Part shown: positions 53,787-63,795 of the stretch, piece after piece | How the letters are laid out: every line of letters begins with the position of its first letter | Position numbering within the stretch: position 1 is the first letter of the stretch | Source of the DNA: Alloalcanivorax dieselolei B5 | GTDB lineage: Bacteria; Pseudomonadota; Gammaproteobacteria; Pseudomonadales; Alcanivoracaceae | Assembly (NCBI RefSeq): GCF_000300005.1 | Contig: NC_018691.1 | Location: 3,534,001 to 3,598,000 of the forward strand | Length of the DNA stretch: 64,000 nt | Reading direction: 5' to 3' | Translations under genes and position numbers: made by a program | Notes under the pieces: model-generated | Seen by the model: the letters and a program-made list of their open reading frames with translations, nothing else | What the model was told of the DNA's origin: nothing | Database searches by the model: none

Positions 53787-54032
53787 CTATGCGCCGTCGT
53801 CGGCGGCCCCACAGCGTATCAGAAACTCGTACTCGCCCTCCGTTTCGCCATCGCGAACCAGATCATGAGGTGATTGTCGAAGATAGGCGGGAATATCCCT
53901 TGCCGAACCGGCATCGGAGGCCAGTACCCGCAACATCTGCCCCGGCGCCAGATGTCGCAGGGCCTGGCGGGTTTTCAGTAACGGCAAGGGGCATTGAAGC
54001 CCCCTGGCGTCCAGGGTCTGATGAACTGTCAT
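53787..54032 (-). CDS. TusA/SirA-family sulfurtransferase-like protein
   Basis: 81 residues from the ATG at 54032 (MTVHQTLDARGLQCPLPLLK). The conserved Cys in RGLQCPLPLLKTRQALRHL, the CPxP-like site, is present. Fold class TusA: persulfide carrier or regulator of metal-cofactor enzymes. Homologue of the gene next to perM in P. aeruginosa (PA1006). Divergent from bepA with a 67-bp gap. Confidence 0.9.
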   Translation of the reverse strand: MTVHQTLDARGLQCPLPLLKTRQALRHLAPGQMLRVLASDAGSARDIPAYLRQSPHDLVRDGETEGEYEFLIRCGAADDGA

Positions 54033-54099
54033 CGGATCCTCGGAATTGTGTCGGGTGCCATCCATCAAAGGGTGCCATCCTTATATCAGGAGTTACTTT

Positions 54100-55533
54100 G
54101 TGATCCGTGCCATGCACGCTCTGATACTCAGCCTGGTGGTGGTGCTCGCCGCGCCGCCCGGCCGCGCCCAGGATCTGCCCGATCTCGGTGATCCGGCGGC
54201 GGCGTTGCTGTCCACGGACCAGGAGTACCGGCTGGGCCGTAGTTGGCTGCGCAGTCTGCGCGGCAAGACACCGATCATGACCGATCCACTGGTACAAGAC
54301 TACGTGGAAAGCCTGGTTTATCGATTGGCTTCGTTCAGCGACCTGCACGAACCCAATCTCTCCATCGTGGTGATCAACAGCCATGCCATCAATGCTTTCG
54401 CGGTACCCGGTGGCGTCATCGGCCTCAACGCCGGCCTGTTTCTCAACGCCGGATCCATGGATGAAGTGGCCAGTGTGGTGGCCCACGAAATCGCCCACGT
54501 CAGTCAACGCCATTTTACCCGTCGCTACGTGGATTCCCAGCGCACCAACATCGCCATGCTGGCGGCCATGCTGGCCAGCATCGCGGTGGCGGTGGCGGGC
54601 GACGCTCAAGCCGGCATGGCCGGCATGGCCGCCACCCAGGCCGGTGTGATCCAGTCTCAACTGGCCTACTCCCGCCACCACGAACGGGAGGCGGATCGGG
54701 TTGGCATGCAGACTCTGGTCTCGGCGGGCCTGGACCCGAATGCCATGCCCCGTTTTTTTGAACGGCTGGTGGAACAGCAACAATTCGCCGGCGATCCGCC
54801 AGAGTTTCTGCTCACTCACCCGGTCACCGAAAGCCGGGTGGCGGACAGCCGCGCCCGAGCCCGTAACCTTCCTCACCCGAAACAGGAAACCTCGCTGCCC
54901 TTCGAGCTGGTACGCTCCCGTATCCAGGCGTCCTTCTTCGACGATTATCAACGCGCCGAAGCCTACTTCCAGAAACGGCTGAAAAACGGCGACGCCAGGC
55001 AGCAGGAAGCGGCCCGCTATGGCCTCGCCATGTCGGCCCTGTACGACAAAAAGTACGATCTGGCCCGGCGTCGGCTGGAGCAGTTACGCCAACAGGACCG
55101 CACCGAACTGTGGTATCCGCTGGGCCTGGCGGAAGTGGCGCTGGCGGAAGGCGATTATCCCCGTGCCATCGAAATGGCCCAGTGGGTGCAGAAGATCAAC
55201 CCGGAAGGCTACCCCAGCTCGGTACTGCTGGCACGGGCGTATCTGTATTCCAAGCAGCCGAAAAAAGCGGTGCCGATCCTGGAACCGCTGCTACGGCAGC
55301 GCCCGGATGATCCCATGCTGTGGTCCATGGCGGCGGATGCCTGGGGCAACAGCGGGGAACTGGCGCGCGCTCATCGGGGCCGGGCCGAATACGCGTTCCT
55401 GCGCGGCCGGGACCGCGAGGCCAAACAACAAATGCAGTTTGCTCTGAAGGAAGCCAGCGGACAGTTCGCCCTACGCAGCGCTCTGAATGCGCGTCTCAAG
55501 GAAATGGAGCGGCTTTCCGAAGAGGAGTTTTGA
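54100..55533 (+). CDS. bepA: Periplasmic M48 protease/chaperone BepA-like
   Basis: 477 residues from GTG at 54100, with AGGAG seven bases upstream; a downstream ATG at 54112 is also possible. Signal peptide ends near RAQ. M48 zinc site VVAHEIAHVSQRH (about residues 127-139) and the third ligand Glu in SRHHEREADRVG. C-terminal half has TPR-like repeats (about 305-470). BepA in E. coli (487 residues) repairs or degrades stalled LptD and BamA. Convergent with nadA. Confidence 0.92.
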   Translation: MIRAMHALILSLVVVLAAPPGRAQDLPDLGDPAAALLSTDQEYRLGRSWLRSLRGKTPIMTDPLVQDYVESLVYRLASFSDLHEPNLSIVVINSHAINAFAVPGGVIGLNAGLFLNAGSMDEVASVVAHEIAHVSQRHFTRRYVDSQRTNIAMLAAMLASIAVAVAGDAQAGMAGMAATQAGVIQSQLAYSRHHEREADRVGMQTLVSAGLDPNAMPRFFERLVEQQQFAGDPPEFLLTHPVTESRVADSRARARNLPHPKQETSLPFELVRSRIQASFFDDYQRAEAYFQKRLKNGDARQQEAARYGLAMSALYDKKYDLARRRLEQLRQQDRTELWYPLGLAEVALAEGDYPRAIEMAQWVQKINPEGYPSSVLLARAYLYSKQPKKAVPILEPLLRQRPDDPMLWSMAADAWGNSGELARAHRGRAEYAFLRGRDREAKQQMQFALKEASGQFALRSALNARLKEMERLSEEEF

Positions 55534-55573
55534 CGGCGGCCCGGGACGCATCCCCGAACCGCCGCCCAATCGA

Positions 55574-56623
55574 TCAGCGTTTCAGGCTCTTGCCAAAATC
55601 CAGCATGCGGTCCAGAGGCACCATGGCGCGGCGGGCCAGGTCCGGATCGACAAAGATTTCCTGCCCGCAACCGTTGTCGTCCTGCAGCACCGCCAGGGTG
55701 TTCTCCAGGCCGTTCATGGCCATCCACGGGCAATGGGCACAACTGCGGCACGTGGCGCCGCTGCCGGCGGTGGGCGCTTCGATGAAGGTCTTCTCCGGCG
55801 CCAGTTGCTGCATCTTGTAGAAGATGCCCTTGTCGGTGGCGACGATGAAGGTGTCGTTGGGCATCTCGGTGGCCGCTTTGATCAACTGCGAGGTGGAACC
55901 CACCACGTCAGCGATGGCCACCACCGAGGCCGGTGACTCCGGGTGCACCAGTACCGCGGCACCGGGATGGACGGCTTTCAGCTCTTCCACGCCGCGCGCC
56001 TTGAACTCCTCGTGGACGATACAGGCGCCGTCCCAACAGAGCACATCGGCACCGGTCTTGTCGCGCACATAGGCTCCCAGATGCTGATCCGGCGCCCATA
56101 GAATCTTCTCGCCGCGCTGGTCCAGATACTCGATCAGTTCCACCGCGATGGACGACGTCACCACCCAGTCAGCCCGGGCTTTCACCGCCGCGGAGGTATT
56201 GGCGTAAACCACCACGGTACGGTCCGGATGCTGTTCGCAGAAGGCGGCGAACTCATCCTCCGGACAGCCGATATCCAGGGAGCAGGTGGCTTCCAGAGTG
56301 GGCATGAACACCCGCTTTTCCGGGCTGAGAATCTTCGCCGTCTCGCCCATGAAACGCACACCGGCCACGATCAGGGTACTGGCCGGATGCTCCTTGCCGA
56401 AGCGGGCCATTTCCAGGGAATCCGCCACGCAACCGCCGGTTTCCTCGGCCAGAGCCTGGATCTCCGGATCAGTGTAATAGTGCGCCACCATCACCGCGTC
56501 GCGGGCCTGTAACTTCTCTTTAATCCGCTCGCGGTAGAATTCCCGCTGTTCCAGGGTCATCTCCTGCTCGCCACCGGCATGGGCCAGATGGGCGCGGACC
56601 AGTTCTTTAGCCTGAGCACTCAT
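55574..56623 (-). CDS. nadA: Quinolinate synthase A
   Basis: 349 residues from the ATG at 56623. [20 protein letters not shown] with the first Fe-S Cys, [31 protein letters not shown], and the last Cys ligand region [17 protein letters not shown]. Condenses iminoaspartate with DHAP to quinolinate for NAD using a [4Fe-4S] cluster. Standalone gene, conserved neighbour of bepA. Confidence 0.96.
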   Translation of the reverse strand: MSAQAKELVRAHLAHAGGEQEMTLEQREFYRERIKEKLQARDAVMVAHYYTDPEIQALAEETGGCVADSLEMARFGKEHPASTLIVAGVRFMGETAKILSPEKRVFMPTLEATCSLDIGCPEDEFAAFCEQHPDRTVVVYANTSAAVKARADWVVTSSIAVELIEYLDQRGEKILWAPDQHLGAYVRDKTGADVLCWDGACIVHEEFKARGVEELKAVHPGAAVLVHPESPASVVAIADVVGSTSQLIKAATEMPNDTFIVATDKGIFYKMQQLAPEKTFIEAPTAGSGATCRSCAHCPWMAMNGLENTLAVLQDDNGCGQEIFVDPDLARRAMVPLDRMLDFGKSLKR

Positions 56624-56925
56624 ATCGCATCGCCGCCCCGTGTGAGGATCGGAAAGCCGACAATCGGTCCGGATCGGACCCTCGTCGCTGTCCCGGTGAC
56701 AATCAAGGATGTTGATGCCACCGGGGGGGCGAATCATACCACAGCCAAAGAGGGGGTCACGGCGGGTGCCGTCAAGAGTATGGAGTAAAACGCCACAAGC
56801 CCCGGATTCATTGTCTTTCGGGCTCAGAATAAAGCATTTTATGCATATAAAATAAGGCTAAAATGCCGCCCCCTAGGCAGGATGGGCGACGGCCCGCAGG
56901 GTGTGGCCGCCATGGACGGCGGTCA

Positions 56926-56954
56926 TAAAAAAAAGGGCTGCCTGGCGGCAGCCC
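56926..56954 (-). terminator. Terminator of tRNA-Lys
   Basis: GGGCTGCC and GGCAGCCC, four-base loop, then eight T on the minus strand. Ten bases after the tRNA 3' end. Confidence 0.92.
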
Positions 56955-56964
56955 TCTTGGAAAT

Positions 56965-57040
56965 TGGTGGGTCGTGTAGGATTCGAACCTACGACCAATT
57001 GGTTAAAAGCCAACTGCTCTACCAACTGAGCTAACGACCC
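56965..57040 (-). tRNA. tRNA-Lys (anticodon TTT)
   Basis: 76 nt with encoded CCA. Acceptor GGGTCGT pairs with ACGACCC; anticodon loop CTTTTAA gives TTT; T arm GTAGGTTCGAATCCTAC. Same place (after queC) as in P. aeruginosa. No att-like copy of its 3' end seen in the window. Confidence 0.97.
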
Positions 57041-57104
57041 GTCGAACGAGGCGCAAATAATACGGATTTATTTCCGCATGACAAGGGGGAAACCGGGATT
57101 TTTT

Positions 57105-57791
57105 TCACGCCCCCTGATACTTTGTCGGATCTTTAACCAATGCTTCCTCGAAGCCCTGGCGGCGCAGCCGGCAACTGTCGCAGCGCCCACAGGCCTGCCC
57201 CTCTTCGTCGGCCTGATAGCAGGACACAGTGAGGCCATAATCCAGCCCCAGCCGCGTCCCTTCCCGAATGATGTCCGCCTTGGACAAATTCATCAGTGGC
57301 GTGGCGATACGGATCGGGTGTCCTTCCACCCCGGCTTTGGTGGCCAGGTTGGCCATGTTCTGAAACGCTTCGATGAACGCCGGCCGGCAATCCGGGTAAC
57401 CGGAATAATCCACCGCGTTGACACCGATATAAATGACATCGGCCTCCAGCACCTCCGCCAATCCCAGCGCCAGTGACAGAAACACGGTGTTGCGCGCCGG
57501 CACATAGGTCACCGGAATGCCGTCGCTCTCTTCTTCAGGTACGTTTTCCGGCACCGCGATGTCGTGGTCAGTGAGCGCGGAACCGCCGATGTTTCCGAGA
57601 CCCAGTTCGATCACCCGATGGGACTCCGCGCCCAGCGCGCGGGAAACGCGTTCGGCGGCTTTCAGTTCCGAGCGGGTGCGCTGGCCATAGTCGAAGGCGA
57701 TGGTATGACAGCGGTGCCCTTCGGCCCGCGCCATGGCCAGACAGGTGGCGGAATCCAGGCCCCCGGACAGCAGTACCACGGCGGTGCTCAT
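57105..57791 (-). CDS. queC: 7-cyano-7-deazaguanine synthase
   Basis: 228 residues from the ATG at 57791. PP-loop [11 protein letters not shown] near the N-terminus; four-Cys zinc site near the C-terminus ([20 protein letters not shown]). Converts carboxy-deazaguanine to preQ0 in queuosine synthesis. Pairs with queE 32 bp upstream, which makes its substrate. Confidence 0.96.
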   Translation of the reverse strand: MSTAVVLLSGGLDSATCLAMARAEGHRCHTIAFDYGQRTRSELKAAERVSRALGAESHRVIELGLGNIGGSALTDHDIAVPENVPEEESDGIPVTYVPARNTVFLSLALGLAEVLEADVIYIGVNAVDYSGYPDCRPAFIEAFQNMANLATKAGVEGHPIRIATPLMNLSKADIIREGTRLGLDYGLTVSCYQADEEGQACGRCDSCRLRRQGFEEALVKDPTKYQGA

Positions 57792-57823
57792 GTTATGTTC
57801 TCCGTCATCACAGCCCCAGGGCT

Positions 57824-58465
57824 TCAGCGCCCCTGAGCATCGTTCCACAGTAATTTATGCAGCTGGATCTGGAAGCGTACCGGCAAGCGGTCCCGCACGA
57901 TCCAATCCGCCAGGTCGGTCGGTGCTAGCTGCCCCTGCACCGGCGAGAACAGCACATCGGACACCCGCCGTGCCAATTGGTGCTGATCAAGCATGAAGCG
58001 GGCCCAGTCGTAGTCGCGACGGTCCGCCAGCACGAACTTCACCTGATGGTTCGGCCGCAGCAGTGGAATGTTTTCCAGCCGATTATTGTGCTGCTCACCG
58101 GAGCCCGGCGCCTTCAGATCCATCACCACCGAGACGCGCTCGTCCACGGCGGCGATGTCCATGGCGCCCCCGGTTTCCAGACTCACCTCATAGCCCCGGT
58201 CACACAAAAGCGTCAGTAGGGGCAGGCAGTTGGGTTGCGCCAGCGGTTCGCCGCCGGTCACCGTGACATAGCCTGCTCCGTAGCCGTCCACGGTCTCGAG
58301 AATATCGTCCAGGGACCATTTTTGCCCGCCCTGAAAGGCATATTCCGTATCACACCAGACGCAACGCTGGGGGCAGCCGGTCAGCCGCACGAAGACGGTG
58401 GGCCGTCCCACGCTGCGGGCTTCGCCCTGCAGAGAGTGAAAAATCTCGGTGATACGCAGTTCCAC
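57824..58465 (-). CDS. queE: 7-carboxy-7-deazaguanine synthase (radical SAM)
   Basis: 213 residues from GTG at 58465 ([20 protein letters not shown]); the open frame to 58582 has no family sequence. Radical SAM Cys cluster [14 protein letters not shown], with C-x3-C-x2-[19 protein letters not shown] binds SAM. Rearranges carboxytetrahydropterin to CDG in queuosine synthesis. Followed by queC. Confidence 0.95.
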   Translation of the reverse strand: MELRITEIFHSLQGEARSVGRPTVFVRLTGCPQRCVWCDTEYAFQGGQKWSLDDILETVDGYGAGYVTVTGGEPLAQPNCLPLLTLLCDRGYEVSLETGGAMDIAAVDERVSVVMDLKAPGSGEQHNNRLENIPLLRPNHQVKFVLADRRDYDWARFMLDQHQLARRVSDVLFSPVQGQLAPTDLADWIVRDRLPVRFQIQLHKLLWNDAQGR

Positions 58466-58585
58466 TGTGGCTCCTGACCGGCGGCGAATGCGGATGTGAT
58501 GGTGGATACGGATGACCGCCCGGAACAGGGCGGAATCATTCAGGGTCGGAATCGAGCCCCGGAATGGCGTGCATTCTAACACAGG

Positions 58586-58610
58586 GAAAGCGCCGGGGAC
58601 TCCCCGGCGC
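58586..58610 (-). terminator. Terminator of the tol-pal-cpoB operon
   Basis: GCGCCGGGG and CCCCGGCGC form a 9-bp stem with a 3-base loop, followed by TTTCCC on the minus strand, 13 bp after the cpoB stop. Confidence 0.8.
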
Positions 58611-58622
58611 CGGGCTGGCGGT

Positions 58623-59417
58623 TCAGTTGCCCAGTTGCTTGAGCATGGCCTTGGCCAGCTCCGCCTCGGAGGAGTCCGGATACTGTTTGACCAGACGGTT
58701 CAGAGTGTCGCGAGCCTGGACGGTACTGCCGCCCCGCGCCTGCAGGCTGGCCAGTTTGTACAGGCTGGTGGGCGCCCGGCTGTGATCCGGGTAATCGTCC
58801 ACCACCTTGGAGAACTGTTCCCGGGCCTTGGTCAGTTGCGGTGATTTCAGGTTGGAATAGGCTTCACCCAGCCAGAAGTGGGCCTGCGGACGATACCGGC
58901 CGTTCGGATACTCTTCCAGATAGGTTTCCAGGGCCGGTACGGCGCCTTCGAAGTCGCGGTCCAGCAATTTACGCTGGGCATCATTATAGGCTTGGCGATC
59001 GGCTTGCGGATCCGCCGCCGGCTCGCCGCCTTCCTCTCCATCCCCGGTGGCGTTCTCGCTGTCGGCCGGAGCCGGCGCGGTACTCTCCACCAGAGCATTG
59101 ATTCGGGTATCCAGGTCCAGATAACGCTCACGCTCGGCGGCCTTGAGCCGGTCCACTTCATGGCGCAGACGTTCGATCTGTCCCTGTAAATCCTGGAGCT
59201 GTTCCTCATACTGCTGCATTTGCTGCATCAGCATGATCACGCCGTCGTTACCGCCAGCGGGTTCCGCAGCGACGGTGCGAGCACCACCCCGGGAACCGCT
59301 ACGGTCCTCCACGGACAGAGGGCCGGTCTGCGCCTGCGCAGTAATCACGGCCCCCGCAAGCAGGGCACCGATGAACCCATGTGTTGCGAGTCTATTGATG
59401 GCCTGCTTCAACATCAT
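58623..59417 (-). CDS. cpoB: Cell-division coordinator CpoB (YbgF)
   Basis: 264 residues. Signal peptide (about 1-29, GAVITAQAQ), coiled coil for trimer formation (about 60-110: EEQLQDLQGQIERLRHEVDR), disordered acidic linker, then C-terminal TPRs (about 142-262: YNDAQRKLLDRDFEGAVPAL). In E. coli it links Tol energy state to PBP1B. Last gene of the tol-pal operon, three bases after pal. Confidence 0.93.
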   Translation of the reverse strand: MMLKQAINRLATHGFIGALLAGAVITAQAQTGPLSVEDRSGSRGGARTVAAEPAGGNDGVIMLMQQMQQYEEQLQDLQGQIERLRHEVDRLKAAERERYLDLDTRINALVESTAPAPADSENATGDGEEGGEPAADPQADRQAYNDAQRKLLDRDFEGAVPALETYLEEYPNGRYRPQAHFWLGEAYSNLKSPQLTKAREQFSKVVDDYPDHSRAPTSLYKLASLQARGGSTVQARDTLNRLVKQYPDSSEAELAKAMLKQLGN

Positions 59418-59420
59418 GGC

Positions 59421-59993
59421 TTACGGACGACCTGCCACGTAGTTCAATTCAACGCGACGGTTTTTCGCCCAGTCCATTTCGCTGTGACCGAAAGCGGCGG
59501 GCTTCTCTTCACCGTAGGACACCACTTCCAGTTGGGAAGAGGATACGCCCTGAACGCGCAGGAACTTCTGTACCGCCTGAGCACGACGCTCGGACAGAGC
59601 CACGTTGTACTCACGGGTACCGCGCTCGTCGGCATGGCCTTCCAGGCGCAGCTTGGCGTTGGCGTTGTTCTTCAGGTAGGTCGCATGGGCACGCAGGGTT
59701 TCGAAAGCGGCCGCCGGAACGGTGTTGCTGTCGAATGCGAAGTAGATCACACGAGTATCGGTGGTGCCGTCGTAGTTGGACGGGTGGTTGTGGAAGTTAT
59801 CCGCGGTCAGCGGAACACTGCTGGTGTCAGGACGGGTGGACTCGGGACGCTGAACCGGCTGAGTGGTGCCGGTCTGGGAGTCCATGCCGGAGGTGTCCGT
59901 GGCGGACGTGTCCTGCTCGGTGGGCGTGCTGGAACAGGCGGCAAGAACACCGGCCAGAATAACGGCAAACAAAGGATTGACGAATGAACGCAT
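59421..59993 (-). CDS. pal: Peptidoglycan-associated lipoprotein Pal
   Basis: 190 residues. Lipobox GVLAACSS (Cys near residue 20), disordered linker (about 21-75), OmpA-like domain (about 85-188) with YFAFDSNTVPAAAF and LEGHADERGTREYNVALSER, the peptidoglycan-binding site. Anchors the outer membrane and recycles with TolB. Lies 143 bp after tolB. Confidence 0.96.
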   Translation of the reverse strand: MRSFVNPLFAVILAGVLAACSSTPTEQDTSATDTSGMDSQTGTTQPVQRPESTRPDTSSVPLTADNFHNHPSNYDGTTDTRVIYFAFDSNTVPAAAFETLRAHATYLKNNANAKLRLEGHADERGTREYNVALSERRAQAVQKFLRVQGVSSSQLEVVSYGEEKPAAFGHSEMDWAKNRRVELNYVAGRP

Positions 59994-60136
59994 GACAAAA
60001 CTCCTGATTAATTTCCTGTAATTTCGAACACTGAGACCCGTTTATGGAGAAACCTCCGCATCCGTCCCCGGCCCGTCAGTGACAACGCTGACGCGTGGCT
60101 CATCCTGGGCCAGACACCTGAGATGCGAGTCAGCAT

Positions 60137-61414
60137 CTACAGAAACGGCGACCAGGCCGGTTCCCTGACTTCCCCTTCCTTCGACGGCAGCTCTACCTTG
60201 ACTCTGCCATCAATGGATACGGCCTCCAGGACCCCCGTGCCGCGACGTTGCGTACCGTAAATTACCATACTTCCATTAGGCGCAACACTGGGCGACTCAT
60301 CCATATTGGTCTGAGTCACAATATCGAACGTACCCCGCTGCAGGTCCTGCACGCCGACGTTGAAACTGCCGTTGCGACGGTGCACATAAACCAGATACCG
60401 GCCGTCCGGGGTGACATCCGGACGGGCGTTGTAATTGCCCTCGAAGGAAACCCGCCGGGCCGATTTGTCGTTGATGTTGAGCATGTAGATCTGCGGGCCA
60501 CCGGAACGGCTGGACGTGAACACCACGTGCTCGCCGTCCGGCATCCAGCGCGCCTCGGTATCGATACCGTAGTTGTCCGTCAGCCGGGTCAACCCGCCGC
60601 CGTTCACATTCACCATATACAGCTCCGGATTACCATCCTTGGACAGGGTGATCACCAGACGCTGACCGTCCGGTGACCAGGACGGAGCGCCGTTGATACC
60701 CCGCTCCCGGCTCACCACCGAGCGCTGTCCGGACGCCAGATTGTGCACGTAGATGTTCGGCTTGCCGTTGTTCTCGAAGGAGACATAGGCGATCTTGCTG
60801 CCATCCGGTGACCAGGACGGGCTCATGATCGGCTCGGCACTGGACAGAATGGTCTTCACCCGATGGCCGTCGGCATCGGCGTACTGCAGTTGATAAGGCA
60901 GCTTGGCGCCACGGTTATGGGTGACATAAAGGATCTTGGTGGAAAAGGCACCGGGAATGCCGGTGAGCTCTTCATAGATGCGATCGGAAATGGCGTGGGC
61001 CACATCCCGCAATTGAGCTTTGGTGGGACTGTAGCTTTCGCTGAACAGTTCACGCTGGCGACCCACGTCATACAAGCCATAGGTCACTTCATAGCGGCCA
61101 TCGTCCCGCGGCTTGGTATGGCCGATCACCAGATACTCCTGGCCGAGCACACGGAAATCCCGGTAAATGATCGCGTCCTTGGTGTGCGGCCGGCTGAGCA
61201 TGTTCTTGGCCGGTAGCGGTTTGAACTGACCACTGCGGTGCAGGTCCGCCTCGACAATGGAGGACACCTGCTCCGGCGCCTGGTTGTCGCCGTCAAACGG
61301 CACGATGGCGATCGGCACCGCGTCCACCCGTCCTTCGGTGACCTTGATCAACAGCTCGGCCCGCGCGGCCACCGTCAGTGTCGCCAGGACCAGGGCCAAT
61401 ATCAGTCGCTTCAT
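60137..61414 (-). CDS. tolB: Tol-Pal periplasmic protein TolB
   Basis: 425 residues. Signal peptide (1-19, AARA-E), N-terminal alpha/beta domain (about 25-160), six-bladed propeller (about 170-425) with repeats such as [19 protein letters not shown] and [16 protein letters not shown]. Binds Pal. Start overlaps tolA stop by four bases (ATGA). Confidence 0.97.
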   Translation of the reverse strand: MKRLILALVLATLTVAARAELLIKVTEGRVDAVPIAIVPFDGDNQAPEQVSSIVEADLHRSGQFKPLPAKNMLSRPHTKDAIIYRDFRVLGQEYLVIGHTKPRDDGRYEVTYGLYDVGRQRELFSESYSPTKAQLRDVAHAISDRIYEELTGIPGAFSTKILYVTHNRGAKLPYQLQYADADGHRVKTILSSAEPIMSPSWSPDGSKIAYVSFENNGKPNIYVHNLASGQRSVVSRERGINGAPSWSPDGQRLVITLSKDGNPELYMVNVNGGGLTRLTDNYGIDTEARWMPDGEHVVFTSSRSGGPQIYMLNINDKSARRVSFEGNYNARPDVTPDGRYLVYVHRRNGSFNVGVQDLQRGTFDIVTQTNMDESPSVAPNGSMVIYGTQRRGTGVLEAVSIDGRVKVELPSKEGEVREPAWSPFL

Positions 61415-62220
61415 TTGGCATCTCCAGGTTCAAATTCGAGCACAAGCGTTCGGAACTCTTCAAAACCGTCGCCTTTCGGCACCGGCAGGGGGCTGGCCAG
61501 TTGTACGCCCTTGACCACGGAATCATCGAAGTCCGGATAACCGCTGGACTTCACCACATCCACATTGACCACGTCACCGCCGGGAACCATCCGGATACGT
61601 ACCCGGGTACGGATGTCGTTCCGGTTACGGTAGTTGCCGGGAATGCGCCAGCGTTGGGCCACCGCCGAGGAGATGGCGTCAATATAGCTGGCGGTTTCCT
61701 GTTCCACCTTGCTGTCCGGGTCACCGCTGCCGGGATTCTCCTGGTCCTGCTTCTTACCCTGACGCGCCATCTCCAGCCGTTCCTGAGCCAGCAGTTCCTC
61801 CATGTCCGGCTGCTCGAACTTGAGCGGTGGCTCCGGTTTCGGTTTCGGTTTCGGTTCCGGTTTTTTGGGTTCCGGTTTGGGTTCGGGCTTCGGTTTCAGC
61901 TCTGGCTTAGGCTCGGGTTTCGGTTTGGGTTCCGGCTTCGGCTCAGGCTTGGGCTTCGGTTCCGGCTTCGGTTCCGGCTTAGGCTCCGGTTTAGGTTTCG
62001 GCTTGGGCTCTGGTTTGGGCTGCGGCGTCTCTTGCTTGGGCTCGGGACGGGTGGGCGCCGCCGCCCGCTCGGTCTGGTCGGTAACCACCGCCATCACATG
62101 AGGAGGAATCTTCGGGGGACGGCGCAGTTCCGGCTCGGAGGTCCAGGTAAACAGCACCATTCCCAACACCAACAGGTGCAGGAACAGGGACAGCCCCGCG
62201 CCTACCCCACGGTCACTCAT
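61411..62220 (-). CDS. tolA: TolA with TonB-like Pro-Lys-Glu linker
   Basis: 269 residues. N-terminal membrane helix (about 8-26: [17 protein letters not shown]). Domain II (about 50-135) is almost only Pro, Lys and Glu ([15 protein letters not shown] style), where classic TolA has a long Ala/Lys helix. Domain III (about 170-268) carries [20 protein letters not shown] and [15 protein letters not shown]. Shorter than E. coli TolA (421). Spans the periplasm between TolQR and Pal/TolB. Overlaps both neighbours by four bases. Confidence 0.92.
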   Translation of the reverse strand: MSDRGVGAGLSLFLHLLVLGMVLFTWTSEPELRRPPKIPPHVMAVVTDQTERAAAPTRPEPKQETPQPKPEPKPKPKPEPKPEPKPEPKPKPEPKPEPKPKPEPKPELKPKPEPKPEPKKPEPKPKPKPEPPLKFEQPDMEELLAQERLEMARQGKKQDQENPGSGDPDSKVEQETASYIDAISSAVAQRWRIPGNYRNRNDIRTRVRIRMVPGGDVVNVDVVKSSGYPDFDDSVVKGVQLASPLPVPKGDGFEEFRTLVLEFEPGDAK

Positions 62221-62669
62221 GGCAACTCCGCCGGGTCGGTCACCAGGCCCAGCTTGGTGACGCCGGCGCTCTGCAGCTCCGACATCAGTACCACTACTTT
62301 GCCATAGGGCACGTTCTGATCACCGCGCACCAGGAACAGGGTTTCCGGTTTCTCGCTGTGAATGGCGGTGACCCGCTGGGTCAATGCTTCCAGATCGGTG
62401 GCGGCTTCACTGTCGTCGCCGACATTAATGTAGTAGCCGCCATCGGCGGCCACCGCGATCATCACCGGCTCGTCATTTTCCGTCGGCAGCGGCGCGCTAT
62501 TGGCCTGGGGCAGATCCACGGAGACCCCCTGGGTCATCATCGGCGCGGTGGCCATGAAGATCACCAGCAGCACCAGCATCACGTCGATGTAAGGCACCAC
62601 GTTCATCTCCGCGGCCAGCTTCCGCGGAGTATGCCTGCGCATACCTGAAGAAGGTCGGTATCGGGCCAC
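62217..62669 (-). CDS. tolR: Tol-Pal inner-membrane protein TolR
   Basis: 150 residues. One membrane helix with the essential Asp: EMNVVPYIDVMLVLLVIFM (Asp near residue 29). Periplasmic ExbD-like domain follows. With TolQ converts proton flow to TolA motion. Three bases after tolQ; overlaps tolA by four. Confidence 0.97.
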   Translation of the reverse strand: MARYRPSSGMRRHTPRKLAAEMNVVPYIDVMLVLLVIFMATAPMMTQGVSVDLPQANSAPLPTENDEPVMIAVAADGGYYINVGDDSEAATDLEALTQRVTAIHSEKPETLFLVRGDQNVPYGKVVVLMSELQSAGVTKLGLVTDPAELP

Positions 62670-62672
62670 GAT

Positions 62673-63359
62673 CTACTCCTCCCGGCTATGGGCCTGGCGG
62701 TGGAGAACGGCGGAAAACTCCTCGGCGAACATTTCGCAGTTGCCCACCAGGGAATCGGACAGAGAAGCGTAGCGGTTGTAGGCCATCACCGCCGGAATCG
62801 CCGCGAACAGGCCGATGGCGGTGGCCACCAGCGCCTCGGCGATACCCGGGGCCACCACGCTGAGCGTGGCCTGGGTCACATTGGCCAGGGCGCGGAACGA
62901 ATGCATGATGCCCCATACCGTGCCGAACAGGCCGATGTAAGGACTGGTGGAGCCCACCGACGCCAGGAACGGCAGGTAGCGGGACAGCCTCGCCTCTTCC
63001 CGCTGCAGCGCCACGCGCATGGCCCGCTGGGCACCGTCCATCACCGCGTCACTGTCCCGGGAGGTCTTCGACAACCGCACGAATTCCTGGAACCCGGCGC
63101 GGAAAATCGCCTCGGTACCGGAATCCGGATTGGATTTCTTGCGCACCTGGTTATACAGGCTGGCCAGATCACCGCCGGACCAGAATTTTTCCTCGAACGC
63201 CTGCCCCGCCTTGCGCGCCCGGCTCAATACCCGGTAGCGGGTAACGATCACATACCAGGAGAACAGGGAGGCGAACAGCAGCACCAGCATTACCGCCTTC
63301 ACCACCGGCCCGGCATGCAGCACCAGGGAAGCAATGGACATGTCGGAGGCTTCAATCAT
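62673..63359 (-). CDS. tolQ: Tol-Pal proton channel protein TolQ
   Basis: 228 residues from the ATG at 63359. MotA/TolQ/ExbB domain with three helices: about 13-35, 130-155 (TSPYIGLFGTVWGIMHSFRA), 165-190 (GIAEALVATAIGLFAAIPAV). Polar Thr residues of the proton path are present. Overlaps ybgC by eight bases. Confidence 0.97.
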   Translation of the reverse strand: MIEASDMSIASLVLHAGPVVKAVMLVLLFASLFSWYVIVTRYRVLSRARKAGQAFEEKFWSGGDLASLYNQVRKKSNPDSGTEAIFRAGFQEFVRLSKTSRDSDAVMDGAQRAMRVALQREEARLSRYLPFLASVGSTSPYIGLFGTVWGIMHSFRALANVTQATLSVVAPGIAEALVATAIGLFAAIPAVMAYNRYASLSDSLVGNCEMFAEEFSAVLHRQAHSREE

Positions 63360-63795
63360 TGGCCCGTTCTCCTCGATATTCGGCCTTGAATCTTTGGTAC
63401 AGCGGCGCCGGCAACGCTTTCGGGCGAATACCGTCGGCACTGACGCAGGCTATTTTGATTTCCGCTTCACATAGAAGCTGATCTCCGCGGCGCACCTGTT
63501 GGGCGAACAGCAACGTCGCCTTGCCCAGATGGCGCAGTCCGGCGCTGACACCGAGGGCGTCATCGATACGCGCGGGACTGTGGTAGCGCACTTGGCAGGA
63601 ATGCACCACGAACTGATAATTCTCCTCGGACAACCCATAATGCTGGTAGCCCAGGGAGCGCAGGTATTCGGTACGGGCCCGTTCCATGAATTTCAAATAG
63701 TTCACGTAATAGACGATACCGCCGGCGTCAGTGTCTTCGATATAGACCCGCACCGGTAGGACAAAGTCCTGATCCGTCGAAGATTTTTCAGTCAT
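63352..63795 (-). CDS. ybgC: Acyl-CoA thioesterase YbgC
   Basis: 147 residues from the ATG at 63795; the ATGs at 63813 and 63810 are also in frame but lie inside ruvB. Hot-dog fold, 4HBT class: [20 protein letters not shown] with the catalytic Asp and [14 protein letters not shown]. First gene of the tol operon in most gammaproteobacteria. Overlaps ruvB by eight bases. Confidence 0.95.
   Translation of the reverse strand: MTEKSSTDQDFVLPVRVYIEDTDAGGIVYYVNYLKFMERARTEYLRSLGYQHYGLSEENYQFVVHSCQVRYHSPARIDDALGVSAGLRHLGKATLLFAQQVRRGDQLLCEAEIKIACVSADGIRPKALPAPLYQRFKAEYRGERAND

Noticed and set aside
61802..62101. Gly/Phe-rich plus-strand protein opposite tolA
   Set aside because: Antisense of the Pro-Lys-Glu repeats in tolA; no start signals.
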